Assembly: GCA_018831195.1 (NCBI GenBank)
Contig: JAHJDP010000019.1
Span: 22,782-86,781, forward strand
DNA length: 64,000 nucleotides
From: Candidatus Eisenbacteria bacterium
GTDB lineage: Bacteria > Eisenbacteria > RBG-16-71-46 > CAIMUX01 > JAHJDP01
Direction of reading: 5' to 3'
In this document: piece after piece, positions 43,705-52,152 of the stretch
Layout of the letters: each line of letters starts with the position of its first letter
Position numbering within the stretch: the first letter of the stretch is position 1
The notes under the pieces: model-generated
Seen by the model: only the letters and a program-made list of their open reading frames with translations
Database searches by the model: none
Told to the model about the DNA's origin: nothing
Program-made: the position numbers and the translations under genes

Positions 43705-44655
43705 TTACCAGCCGGCTCTTCCAGCGGCGTATTTTGAGAAGTGATTGAGATCGACATTGAGCTTCTCTCCGGCGAAGGTGCCGCCCTGGTTTTCCCAGCA
43801 TCCGGCGCCGTCGTTGAACCACCAGATCGTCCAATCAGTAAATGGGATATAATCGAGGTCCTTGAAATCCATCTCCAACTCAACGGGAACGTTAAAGACG
43901 ATTCCGTGGGGCTCCAGCTCACAGATCAGGTAATCGCTGCCGGGGTCGCGGACGGTGATATAGGTATCCTCATCAAGCGCGTACTTAGGGAACTTAACCT
44001 TATAGCGGTCATACTTGACCTCGCCCCCCTTGTCGGCGTCGATGAGTTTTGTGACATAGCCGGGTCCGCTGAGATAGCGGACGAATTCAATGTCACCGGT
44101 GTCTGCGGATGATCTGCCGAGGGCGAAGTCGCCGAGTCGGTCCGATTCCGCCAGGAGTTTCTTGTTATCCAATTGCGTGGGGATAGGAATCCAGTCGTTC
44201 CCGTCGGCGCGGAGCACCACAAGCGAATTCTCTTCGCTTTCCTTTTTATCAGTGCGATCCAGCTTGTCCCACTCGATGCTAACAGGTGAATTTAAAACCA
44301 AATCAGAGGGTTCAATCCTGATCATCAAGCGCTCTTCATCGAGCAGGCTGACGGTCACATCCGTCTCTTCATCAAGGCAGTCTTTCGGGAAAATGACCTT
44401 GAATCCACGGACATCGAGGTGGCCGCCATCGGACTTGATGGACTTTGTTTTAGTGCTCTCATCACCTAGTGGGGATGTCTGAATCGCGGTAGGGGAGAAG
44501 ATGAACTGGGGGCCGGATTCGCCCGAAACCTCAGCGGCCGAGGCGGTCGGCGTGGAGTCGTTGTCCTTGCCGCACCCGACAAAGAAAAGGACTATCAGCA
44601 ATCCGACGACTGCAGTGAAGATTCCAATATGGCCTGAGGGGGTTCGACGCTGCAT
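43705..44655 (-). CDS. lipoprotein with two ZU5-like modules
   Basis: A 316-residue lipoprotein. ATG 44655 follows AAGGAGGATGTC, and the signal peptide ends VLFFVGCGKDN (Cys at about 28). After a Ser/Thr/Ala linker come two copies of a module with the pattern G-G-x-L/V-x-h-h-x-x-h-x-V-x-F-P-K-x-x-L-D-E-x-T-x-h-x-V: first VIFPKDCLDEETDVTVSL (about 90-107), then VKFPKYALDEDTYITVRD (about 225-242). Each is followed by h-E-P-x-x-h-x-h-N-x-P-V, as in ZU5-like domains of bacterial surface proteins. No enzymatic residues are visible. First gene of a pair with the membrane protein. Confidence 0.75.
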   Translation of the reverse strand: MQRRTPSGHIGIFTAVVGLLIVLFFVGCGKDNDSTPTASAAEVSGESGPQFIFSPTAIQTSPLGDESTKTKSIKSDGGHLDVRGFKVIFPKDCLDEETDVTVSLLDEERLMIRIEPSDLVLNSPVSIEWDKLDRTDKKESEENSLVVLRADGNDWIPIPTQLDNKKLLAESDRLGDFALGRSSADTGDIEFVRYLSGPGYVTKLIDADKGGEVKYDRYKVKFPKYALDEDTYITVRDPGSDYLICELEPHGIVFNVPVELEMDFKDLDYIPFTDWTIWWFNDGAGCWENQGGTFAGEKLNVDLNHFSKYAAGRAGW

Positions 44656-44927
44656 GACATCCTCCTTATGGATTGACACTGACTGTAAAGCGAGAGTTGT
44701 GCCAGCAAGGGGCTCTCTCGTATCTCCTTATTATTCAAGAAATTGAGAGATCAAAGCCGAAGGGTACCCTGGATGAAAGAGGGGAAATTCACCCTCTTTG
44801 CATGAAGCCGCCGCCTTGTAAGGGTCCTATTTTTATTGGATTATCCAGCCTGGTTGAGAAGAGCCGGGGATACGCTGGACGCCCCAGCGCGGAGCGCTCC
44901 GCCACAATGCGGCACGGAGGTTTTGGG

Positions 44928-46010
44928 ATGGGAAGCCAAATCGGCCGAATGTTCCGGGTCATGACATGGGGTGAGTCGCACGGACCGGCGTTGGGGTGTG
45001 TCATCGATGGATGTCCGGCCGGGTTGCCCTTGTCCGAGCGGGATATTCAAACAGCGTTGGATCGCAGGCGTCCCGGGCAAAGCCGTCTCACGACACAACG
45101 GCGGGAAAAGGATCGCGTTCAGATACTATCAGGTGTCTTTAACAAAAAAACACTCGGTTCGCCGATCAGCCTTCTTATACAAAATGAAGATCACCGGTCA
45201 AGTGATTACAAGGAGCTGAAAGACATCTACCGCCCATCCCATGCCGATTACACCTATGAATTGAAATATGGGATCCGGGATTGGCGGGGCGGGGGGCGTG
45301 CTTCGGCGCGTGAGACCGCCGGGCGGGTCGCCGCCGGAGCCGTCGCTGAGAGATTGCTGCGGCAAGTGACGCAATGCCGGATACTTGCCTACGTTCAGGC
45401 CGTGCAGAATATACGTGCGGAGAGGATCCCGGCGAGGCTGACCCGGGCTGTGATCGACCGGACGCCGGTGCGTTGTCCCGATCGGGCAGCCGCACGCCAA
45501 ATGATCAAGCTGATTGATGATGCGAAAATGGAAGGCGATTCAGTGGGCGGAATCATCGAACTCCGAGTATCGAACCCGCCGGCCGGGCTGGGAGAACCTG
45601 TTTTCGGGAAACTGGAGGCGGAGCTGGCCAAGGCGATGCTGAGTCTGCCCGCGGTGAAGGGATTTGAAATCGGCGCCGGTTTCGCTGGGACCCTTTTAAA
45701 GGGATCCGAGCATAATGATCCCTTCACGGCGAAAGATGGATTGATTCGAACGGAAAAGAATGACTCAGGTGGGGTCCAGGGAGGGATTTCAAACGGCGAG
45801 GAAATCGTGCTTCGGGTGGCTTTTAAGCCGACGGCGACGATACAGAAAAGGCAGAAGACTGTTGATCGACAGGGGCGTACCCGGCAAATAAGCCCGGGAG
45901 GGCGCCACGATCCCTGTGTCCTTCCCAGGGCCGTTCCCCTTGTTGAAGCGATGGCCGCCCTCGTTCTGGCGGATCTATGGCTGATCCATAGGGGTGGAAG
46001 TCGGATCTAA
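44928..46010 (+). CDS. aroC: chorismate synthase
   Basis: A 360-residue enzyme for the last step of the shikimate pathway (EPSP to chorismate, reduced FMN dependent). Signatures: [20 protein letters not shown] at the N-terminus, [33 protein letters not shown] and the C-terminal [24 protein letters not shown] 44928 is behind GGAGG; the open frame runs further upstream without family similarity. Complete length. No other aro genes are near. Downstream lies the 40-residue basic protein gene (107 bases). Confidence 0.97.
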   Translation: MGSQIGRMFRVMTWGESHGPALGCVIDGCPAGLPLSERDIQTALDRRRPGQSRLTTQRREKDRVQILSGVFNKKTLGSPISLLIQNEDHRSSDYKELKDIYRPSHADYTYELKYGIRDWRGGGRASARETAGRVAAGAVAERLLRQVTQCRILAYVQAVQNIRAERIPARLTRAVIDRTPVRCPDRAAARQMIKLIDDAKMEGDSVGGIIELRVSNPPAGLGEPVFGKLEAELAKAMLSLPAVKGFEIGAGFAGTLLKGSEHNDPFTAKDGLIRTEKNDSGGVQGGISNGEEIVLRVAFKPTATIQKRQKTVDRQGRTRQISPGGRHDPCVLPRAVPLVEAMAALVLADLWLIHRGGSRI

Positions 46011-46116
46011 ACTAGTTTATCTTGTCCTTGAGGGCGTATTATTGAGGGAGGGTTATTGAGGCATCTCATTGAGAGAGTATGGTGAGCAAAGACCGATTTT
46101 TTAACGGAGGGTTTTC

Positions 46117-46239
46117 ATGGGTTCGGAGAGAGAGAAAGAAATAAAACGCAGACGGCAGCGCCGGAAGAAGAGAATCAAGAGGAGAATTCTCGAAATTATA
46201 AAGGACAAAGGAAAGAAAGATAAGGCCGTCTCCAGCTAA
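46117..46239 (+). CDS. 40-residue extremely basic protein
   Basis: ATG 46117 follows an ideal GGAGGGTTTTC ribosome binding site, and the frame ends at TAA 46237-46239, just before a strong terminator. The product is 40 residues, about half Lys or Arg (MGSEREKEIKRRRQRRKKR at the start), and is predicted to be one long helix. The Shine-Dalgarno and the terminator support a real gene. Composition resembles small ribosome- or nucleic-acid-associated proteins (for example bTHX or the COX24/AURKAIP1-type bacterial proteins), but I see no firm sequence match. Confidence 0.65.
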   Translation: MGSEREKEIKRRRQRRKKRIKRRILEIIKDKGKKDKAVSS

Positions 46240-46254
46240 TCATTTATTAAAAGA

Positions 46255-46294
46255 AAAGGTCCACTCGTCTTGCGGCGAGTGGACCTTTGATTTT
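46255..46294. terminator. strong bidirectional terminator
   Basis: AAAGGTCCACTCG (46255-46267) pairs perfectly with CGAGTGGACCTTT (46276-46288) around an 8-base loop. GATTTT follows on the plus strand, and on the minus strand the stem is followed by TTTTCTTTT. It serves the small basic protein gene and the convergent matrixin gene. Confidence 0.9.
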
Positions 46295-46337
46295 CGATCG
46301 AATGATGCGGAGGTCTTTGGACCTCACACCCCATTTC

Positions 46338-48167
46338 TTATTTCAGCAGCATCATCTTGCGGCTCTGCACTCCCTCCGGGGTCTTCAGGCTGTAGAAGTA
46401 CATTCCTGTAGATACCGGATTGCCGCGATTATCCCGGCCGTCCCACATGAAGGTGTGACGCCCCTTATCCAAATCACCAGAGTGGAGTGTCCGAACCAAA
46501 CGACCGGAAGGATCGGTCACGATGAGGGACACACCGGCGCGATTCTGCAAGGCGAAGGAGATCTGGGTGCTGGGACCGAAGGGATTCGGCCGGTTCTGCG
46601 CCAGATCGATACGGGACGTGGGGGAGGTGTTCCCAACATCGGAGATGAGGGGATCCTTCGTCAGTGTCGCGTATTTCACCTGAGCAGCGGCCACATTGGC
46701 TCTGATATCGGTATGGCCGTCGCCACCCACGAGCGCAAAGGCCGCCAGGGCGGAATCTCCCGGGGCAATCGTGAACGTGCCGGTGGCGATCAAGACCGCA
46801 ATATCCGATGACGCCATGCTGGTTTGCGTAAGACCAGATTGCAGCCATGCCGTCTTATCCGCATCCGAATAGGTTTCGGTGGTCGCGTGGATAGCGCGGA
46901 ATGTTGAAACGCCTTCCGGATTCAGTACCGCCAAGCCGACCTCGGTGGTTGTTGAGGGGTCATGGACATAACCCAATCCCAGATCAGCATCGTAGTCGAC
47001 ATTGTTGGTCGCATAGTTGGCCAAATCGAAATCTACAAAGATCCCGGCCCGGAAATTGGAGATGGTCGAGCCGCTCTCGTTCACCAACCAGTACATGAGA
47101 ATGACATAGTCATCATCCGGATTCGTAGGATAGGAGTAACTCCTGAAAACCGTTGAGACTCCATAAGGCGTTTCATCGTTCTTGGAATCATCCCATATAC
47201 CGAAACCGGTCTGCTCACCACCGGATAGATCACGAAGCTGAATCGGAAATGTCTGGATGAAATCATCATCTTCCGGGTTGACATCGGAACGGAAATTATC
47301 GGAGACAGGACCGTTTGTTGAACCAAAGGCCATCGAAGCCTCAAAAATCGTGTTGGCCCCACCGGAAGGGTAGACAAAACCGCTTCCCCATTGCCCGGAC
47401 TGGCCGTTCCAGCCACCTGATCCGGTAAATCCAAAATTTCCACAGTTCGTGACCGTCAAGCTCCCGTTGAAGTTGTCATGATCCCCGGTTCCCAAATAGA
47501 TGCGACCCTCTCTATAGAGAACGCGGGTCGCCCTTTGGTCATCGAAGTGCAGACTACTCTTGGTGCTGTCGCAAGGGGCGATGGCGTAAAACATTGTGGC
47601 CGCTGCGTAGGCTGAATGATCCAAACCCAGCATATGTCCGATCTCATGAGTGCCGACGCCCTCAAAATCGTACCTATTGCCTGGACAGGGATGCCAATCC
47701 TCTGCCGGATCGTCCCAATTGAAATTTCGGCAATAGACAAAATCACTCTCAACGAGGGCTGAAAAGAGCGTGTCTGTGCCCGTTGTCCAAAATCCCTCAC
47801 TCGGCGCCGTCCGGAGCCTATAGGTGACCCCCAAAACGCCGCTGCCGCAGAGGTTATTGCAATCTTGAACCGAAACGGTCTTGACCCCATTGCTGGCGAT
47901 ACCGCAGATGGGAGAATGTGGGCCCTCAACGAAAGGAAGATCGGCGCCCGGCGTACATCCCCAATTTCTGAAGCACTGCTTTATCAGCTCGAACTCGTGA
48001 TCATCCCGAATGGAGGGTTCATCTATATCATAGTGAATTGTATAGACGAAAGGAAGATCAGGATCACCGACCCTCATCGGTGGATCGAATAAGGCATATC
48101 CCCAAGCTGTCCCGGTCAATGAAGCCAGGAGGATGCCGAGGAATCCAAGACATAGAATACGTCGCAT
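46338..48167 (-). CDS. secreted matrixin-type zinc metalloprotease with FlgD-like tail
   Basis: A 609-residue exported protease. ATG 48167 follows GGAGGACCCGCC and gives a signal peptide (MRRILCLGFLGILLASLTGTAWG). The zinc motif is THEIGHMLGLDHS (H-E-x-x-H-x-x-G-x-x-H, about residue 174), followed by an ATMFYA Met-turn, as in matrixins. The middle region (about 225-500) is beta-rich (FTGSGGWNGQSGQWGSGFVY) and the C-terminus is the FlgD-like sorting domain (TGMYFYSLKTPEGVQSRKM). It starts 17 bases after the stop of the upstream secreted protein gene, so they form an operon. Probable extracellular protein degradation. Confidence 0.9.
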   Translation of the reverse strand: MRRILCLGFLGILLASLTGTAWGYALFDPPMRVGDPDLPFVYTIHYDIDEPSIRDDHEFELIKQCFRNWGCTPGADLPFVEGPHSPICGIASNGVKTVSVQDCNNLCGSGVLGVTYRLRTAPSEGFWTTGTDTLFSALVESDFVYCRNFNWDDPAEDWHPCPGNRYDFEGVGTHEIGHMLGLDHSAYAAATMFYAIAPCDSTKSSLHFDDQRATRVLYREGRIYLGTGDHDNFNGSLTVTNCGNFGFTGSGGWNGQSGQWGSGFVYPSGGANTIFEASMAFGSTNGPVSDNFRSDVNPEDDDFIQTFPIQLRDLSGGEQTGFGIWDDSKNDETPYGVSTVFRSYSYPTNPDDDYVILMYWLVNESGSTISNFRAGIFVDFDLANYATNNVDYDADLGLGYVHDPSTTTEVGLAVLNPEGVSTFRAIHATTETYSDADKTAWLQSGLTQTSMASSDIAVLIATGTFTIAPGDSALAAFALVGGDGHTDIRANVAAAQVKYATLTKDPLISDVGNTSPTSRIDLAQNRPNPFGPSTQISFALQNRAGVSLIVTDPSGRLVRTLHSGDLDKGRHTFMWDGRDNRGNPVSTGMYFYSLKTPEGVQSRKMMLLK

Positions 48168-48184
48168 GGCGGGTCCTCCTTCCA

Positions 48185-48748
48185 CTAGTTCAGATCCAGC
48201 TTATGCCGGACAGCGTTTACAAAATCCTCAAGGTTTAGATGCCCCTCTTGATTTAGAGGAACCACCTCTTTGGCCGGTTCAATGAGCAGGTTGTCGATAT
48301 GATCGTTCTGCAGAATCTCTTCACCCCGTTCATCCAACTGGATCGACCACTTTCCTTGGAACATCCCATAGACCGTATAGGTGTTCTCCCAGCCTTCCTT
48401 GGGGGAGAGAAACAAGAAAACCCTTTCGCCGGGTGTGAAACTGTTTTCACCCGGAACCTCACCGATCAAGTCATCCACTTGTCCGCCTAATGTGAAAACC
48501 TCGATGATAGGCCGCGGGGCGCCCTTGAAGCTTTCCTCAATAGCGATAGTGGTTAATGTGATTGGATAACCGCCATCCTCGGCCAAACGAGTCTCCTGTT
48601 CCAGGACTTCACCCATGATGATCGTCGGGCTCATCTCCAACAGATCCTGGGTTCCCAAACGGACAACGCTTGTGCCGAGGAGGGTGGCCGGTATAAGGGC
48701 AAGGCCTAAGACCATCATGAAGGCCATTCGGCGATGCTTCCCATGCAT
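48185..48748 (-). CDS. exported partner protein of the matrixin protease, unknown family
   Basis: A 187-residue protein. ATG 48748 (behind GAAAGGAGGCACCC) opens a signal peptide (MAFMMVLGLALIPATLLGTS). The mature domain has the pattern RLGTQDLLEMSPTIIMGEVL, IAIEESFKGAPRPIIEVFTL, GGQVDDLIGEVPG, FTPGERVFLFL. I recall this arrangement from exported proteins in other bacteria that also accompany matrixin genes; the function is not known to me. A role as protease inhibitor, chaperone or co-factor is speculation. Transcribed from the sigma-70-type promoter at 48875-48903 together with the protease. Confidence 0.7.
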   Translation of the reverse strand: MHGKHRRMAFMMVLGLALIPATLLGTSVVRLGTQDLLEMSPTIIMGEVLEQETRLAEDGGYPITLTTIAIEESFKGAPRPIIEVFTLGGQVDDLIGEVPGENSFTPGERVFLFLSPKEGWENTYTVYGMFQGKWSIQLDERGEEILQNDHIDNLLIEPAKEVVPLNQEGHLNLEDFVNAVRHKLDLN

Positions 48749-48849
48749 GGGTGCCTCCTTTCGCATCTCCATTTGATGCAGGCGTCGCAAACACAGGCCG
48801 AGCCACAACCGGGGATTTCCATCCCAAGACGCGCTCAGTCTTTCAAGAA

Positions 48850-48871
48850 AGTGCTTACACACTTAGTGCTT
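48850..48871 (-). promoter_or_regulatory. tandem 7-bp direct repeat at the transcription start, possible operator
   Basis: AAGCACT occurs twice on the minus strand (48865-48871 and 48850-48856; the repeats start 15 bases apart) immediately downstream of the -10 box of the matrixin operon promoter. Repeats over a start site are typical repressor targets. No regulator gene is adjacent. Confidence 0.4.
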
Positions 48872-48874
48872 TGA

Positions 48875-48903
48875 ATTATACGTGGTTAAATGGTGAATGT
48901 CAA
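48875..48903 (-). promoter_or_regulatory. consensus sigma-70 promoter of the matrixin operon
   Basis: Minus-strand TTGACA (48898-48903), exactly 17 bases, then TATAAT (48875-48880): a perfect match to both hexamers, the strongest promoter in the window. The leader to the ATG at 48748 is about 120 bases. The rest of the 48749-49221 gap has no recognisable feature. Confidence 0.85.
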
Positions 48904-49221
48904 TCCGAGGGGATGGTGGAATCGCTGGATGGTGGACCTGATGGTATAAGAGCTTTTCTCTATTGCACCGTCCCGGACACCCGGGTTGCGAAGATTGATT
49001 TTGATTCAGTTTAGAGATGATCGCATCTGGTCACTATCATATTGTCCAACAACGAGTTTTGTGACGGCTTCCAAATTTTGGCATCCTGCGTCCATCGAGT
49101 TCTGGGTTGGCATATCTCCTGCACAAGAACTTCAGCAGACGGGTGCAATGCTGGAGGAGTCGGACACGATATTGAGCAGCGGGATCCAGCGAGCCGCTGG
49201 CCCAAACGATAGGAGTTGATC

Positions 49222-50283
49222 ATGAAGTCGCGCAAACGAACGCTACTCTATTTGGGATTCATCCTTTTTGTCGGTTTGCTGGTGGCTGGGTGTGGAGATG
49301 ATGTCAATCAGCCGGAGCCGGGGGCCGCAGGCGATGATTATTCCGATCTGGAGCTGAATGATCCCAATGGCGGATATATTGAGACCGACGAGCCGGAGAT
49401 TGTCTCTGATCCCTTCTTGATGGATCTCGTTGGTTCCGAAGGATATGCAGACGACCCCCTGCAGGATGACCCGGATATCCTCGAGGCCCTGGCCGATTCT
49501 TCACTGTACGATCTCTATGTGATCCGGGCGGCGTGGGGGGTCCTGCCCGTCGCCGATGAGGCTTCTCTTGGAGATGCTCCTGAGGTCGACTGGTCGGGAT
49601 CCTTCACCTGCTCTGAAGGAGCGCTCCTCGCCCTTCGCAAAATAAGGTTTGAGCGTGATGATCGCTTCGTCCGGCCGCGGACGGCCCCCGATACCCTGGA
49701 GTTTGTTTCATCGACCTTTGGTCATTTCGATGCCGTCCTCATTCTTCTGGCGATCAAATCTGATGAGAGCGATGGCACGGAAACCCTGACCCTAACGACG
49801 GAACCCTTTACACATACCTGGACCCTCGCCGATTTGGATAGTCTCAATGAGGTCTACGGCACCTCGATTGTGGATCACCAGGTCTCTATTGTTTCCTTCA
49901 GCCGCGAGGCCGGCTCTTGCGAGAGAGGCTTTGTGATGGGGCAGTGGAAAGGCGACCGGGAGGATCGCGGTGTCTTCCGTGGCGTCTGGCTGGGCTATAA
50001 CGGAACGGCCTATGGCTTCCTCAAGGGTCATTACGGCCAGCGGAACCGGACCCAACCCGTTCTCTTCGGAAAGTATTTTGACGGTGATGGGGATTTTCTG
50101 GGATTCATCAGGGGCAGCTATTCGCATCGCGAACCCAATTCCGGCCGCTTCCGGGCTCTGTGGATCGATCCGGATGATGTTGAGCTCGGCGGTATGTCGG
50201 GACATTGGGTCAGCGTCCCCGCGGCCCGGCGAGGCTTCTTCAACGGGCGCTGGGGGATCAAATGCGAAGACAATGACGGATAG
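49222..50283 (+). CDS. lipoprotein with C-terminal G-x-F/W repeat region
   Basis: A 353-residue lipoprotein. ATG 49222 has AGGAGTTGATC upstream; signal peptide LYLGFILFVGLLVAGCGDD with Cys at about 23. Residues 30-90 are acidic. The last ~130 residues form at least six short strand repeats of the type G-x-F/W-x-G-x-W/Y (VFRGVWLGYNG, GFLKGHYGQRN, FGKYFDGDGD, GFIRGSYSHRE, MSGHWVSV, FFNGRWGIK), resembling MORN-like sheet repeats. Function unknown. A terminator follows at 50336. Confidence 0.75.
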   Translation: MKSRKRTLLYLGFILFVGLLVAGCGDDVNQPEPGAAGDDYSDLELNDPNGGYIETDEPEIVSDPFLMDLVGSEGYADDPLQDDPDILEALADSSLYDLYVIRAAWGVLPVADEASLGDAPEVDWSGSFTCSEGALLALRKIRFERDDRFVRPRTAPDTLEFVSSTFGHFDAVLILLAIKSDESDGTETLTLTTEPFTHTWTLADLDSLNEVYGTSIVDHQVSIVSFSREAGSCERGFVMGQWKGDREDRGVFRGVWLGYNGTAYGFLKGHYGQRNRTQPVLFGKYFDGDGDFLGFIRGSYSHREPNSGRFRALWIDPDDVELGGMSGHWVSVPAARRGFFNGRWGIKCEDNDG

Positions 50284-50335
50284 GATCGATCCTTTCGAAA
50301 TCTTTAACGGGCCCCCGTATCTCATGAAGACAGAT

Positions 50336-50365
50336 CCCCCGCTTCACGGCGGGGGCCCTTTTTTT
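50336..50365 (+). terminator. Rho-independent terminator after the repeat lipoprotein gene
   Basis: CCCCCGC (50336-50342), loop TTCACG, GCGGGGG (50349-50355), then CCC and seven T (50359-50365). It lies 52 bases after the stop codon. Confidence 0.9.
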
Positions 50366-50438
50366 GATCCTCTCGATAAATGTTTGTTTACAGCCTGTCC
50401 GGGAGTCGTGCTTCGACCGCCCCCATCGGGACGATTTA

Positions 50439-50447
50439 TGATATAAT
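50439..50447 (+). promoter_or_regulatory. putative extended -10 promoter of the lamin-tail gene
   Basis: TG-A-TATAAT (50439-50447) is a perfect extended -10 element about 80 bases upstream of the ATG at 50529. No good -35 box is visible at the right distance, which extended -10 promoters can tolerate. Confidence 0.5.
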
Positions 50448-50528
50448 AGAGAAGAATATGGGCGCTCCAGAACGGATCTCGCAACAGAGCGCTGCTCAAC
50501 AGCTGTGCGTGTGCATCGGGAGGCTTCC

Positions 50529-52133
50529 ATGCGGATAATCAAAGGGTTGAGATTCTCTGGGGTCGCTGCAATCTGTATCATTTTCTCTTTCTTGCTGCCC
50601 CAGAGTGCCATGGCGGGTTTGGTCGTCAATGAAGTCATGACCACCAATGAGACCGCTCTGCAAGACGAGTTCGCCGATTTTGACGATTGGATCGAGATTC
50701 ATAACACCGGCGCCGGATCCGTCAATATCGAGGGGATGTTTCTCACCGACGACTTTTTCTTTCCCACAAAATTCGAGCTTCCCGACACGCTCATTCCGAC
50801 CGGAGGTTATATCATTATCTGGTGCGATAATGAGATGAACGAGGGCCCGCTTCATACGAATTTCAAATTGGATGGGGATGGGGAGCAGATCGGGATCTTT
50901 AATACTCTGTTTAATGGAAACGGACCGGTCGATACTCTGAGTTTTACGCAGCAGATCCCCAATGTATCACTCGGCCGGTATCCCAATGGAACCGGTAATT
51001 TCACATTTATGGGGGATTACACGCCGGGGTCGGAAAACTCGGCGCCGTACAATCTGCCGCCCTACATTACCGAAACAAAGCATTTCCCCTTCAATCCGAC
51101 CGACTCGGACCCGGTCGCCGTCACGGCGACGATCGTCGAAGATCTTGTTCTCACGGAGGCCGTCTTGCATTACAACGCGGGCGCCGGATATGCGACGGTC
51201 ACGATGTTTGATGACGGCAATCACGACGATGGCGCCGCCGGGGATGAAATCTATGGGGCTTCGATACCAGCCCAATCGAATGGCACCTTTGTCTCTTACT
51301 ATGTCTCGGCCCTGGATGATTTGGGCCTCTCCGCGACCGATCCCCCGACGGCTCCCGCCGCGGCCTATATCTATGAAGTGGGATATCTTTCCCCCGTTTT
51401 ATATGTGAATGAATTCCTGGCGAGCAACGCGACCACAAATACTGATGAATGGGGCGACCCTGATGATTGGGTTGAGATTTTCAATGGAAGCGGCCAGAAC
51501 ATCAATCTGGAGGGAATGTACCTGACCGACAATCTTGATGATCACAACAAGTTCGTCTTTCCCGATACACTCCTGCTTTCAGGAGAATTCTTATTGGTCT
51601 GGTGCGACGGCGAGGCGCATGAAGGCCCGCTGCACACGGCATTCAAGCTCAGCGCCGGCGGGGAACAGGTCGGCATTTACGATTCCGATATCCATGGAAA
51701 TGTCGTGATTGATTCCCTCACCTTCGGGGCTCAGACGACCGATATCTCTTTCGGCCGTTCTCAAGATGGCGGCCCGGAATGGATTTTCTTTGATGTTCCC
51801 ACACCCGGAGCGACAAATGCGGCCAGCGGTGTCGCTGATGAAGGGGCGTCCGGACTCCGTTTCAGGCTTCTTGGAAATGCCCCCAATCCGGCGCGGGACG
51901 GCACCCGGATCACTTTTCAGATTCCCGATGCGCGCCGTGTGGTCCTTCGGGTTATCACACCCGACGGCCGTGAGGTTACCAGACTATACGATGGAATGTT
52001 AAATACAGGCGGCCATATCGTAACATGGGATGCGCGGGATGATGCGGGCCGGCGTGTTCCCGCGGGCGTTTACTTCTACAAGCTGAATGCCGGCCAGGAT
52101 CAGGCCTCGGGGAAGATTCTGCTGATCCGCTGA
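50529..52133 (+). CDS. secreted protein with two lamin-tail domains and FlgD-like tail
   Basis: A 534-residue exported protein. ATG 50529 is behind GGGAGGCTTCC; signal peptide GVAAICIIFSFLLPQSAMA. Two lamin-tail domains: about 25-175 (VVNEVMTTNETALQDEFADF, then GYIIIWCDNE) and about 300-440 (YVNEFLASNATTNTDEWGDP, then FLLVWCDGEAHEGPLHTAFK). Between them is an Ig-like region (LTEAVLHYNAGAGYATVTMF). The C-terminus is a FlgD-like sorting domain (PAGVYFYKLNAG, then a short basic hydrophobic end). Probably surface-bound. A terminator at 52173-52207 follows. Confidence 0.85.
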   Translation: MRIIKGLRFSGVAAICIIFSFLLPQSAMAGLVVNEVMTTNETALQDEFADFDDWIEIHNTGAGSVNIEGMFLTDDFFFPTKFELPDTLIPTGGYIIIWCDNEMNEGPLHTNFKLDGDGEQIGIFNTLFNGNGPVDTLSFTQQIPNVSLGRYPNGTGNFTFMGDYTPGSENSAPYNLPPYITETKHFPFNPTDSDPVAVTATIVEDLVLTEAVLHYNAGAGYATVTMFDDGNHDDGAAGDEIYGASIPAQSNGTFVSYYVSALDDLGLSATDPPTAPAAAYIYEVGYLSPVLYVNEFLASNATTNTDEWGDPDDWVEIFNGSGQNINLEGMYLTDNLDDHNKFVFPDTLLLSGEFLLVWCDGEAHEGPLHTAFKLSAGGEQVGIYDSDIHGNVVIDSLTFGAQTTDISFGRSQDGGPEWIFFDVPTPGATNAASGVADEGASGLRFRLLGNAPNPARDGTRITFQIPDARRVVLRVITPDGREVTRLYDGMLNTGGHIVTWDARDDAGRRVPAGVYFYKLNAGQDQASGKILLIR

Positions 52134-52152
52134 TACCATTGAATCATTCTAG

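Noticed and set aside
48185..49221. Divergent promoter region encoding an extra small protein
   Set aside because: Frames at 48751-49014 and 48986-49219 lack ribosome binding sites and overlap the promoter of the matrixin operon or the leader of the lipoprotein gene.
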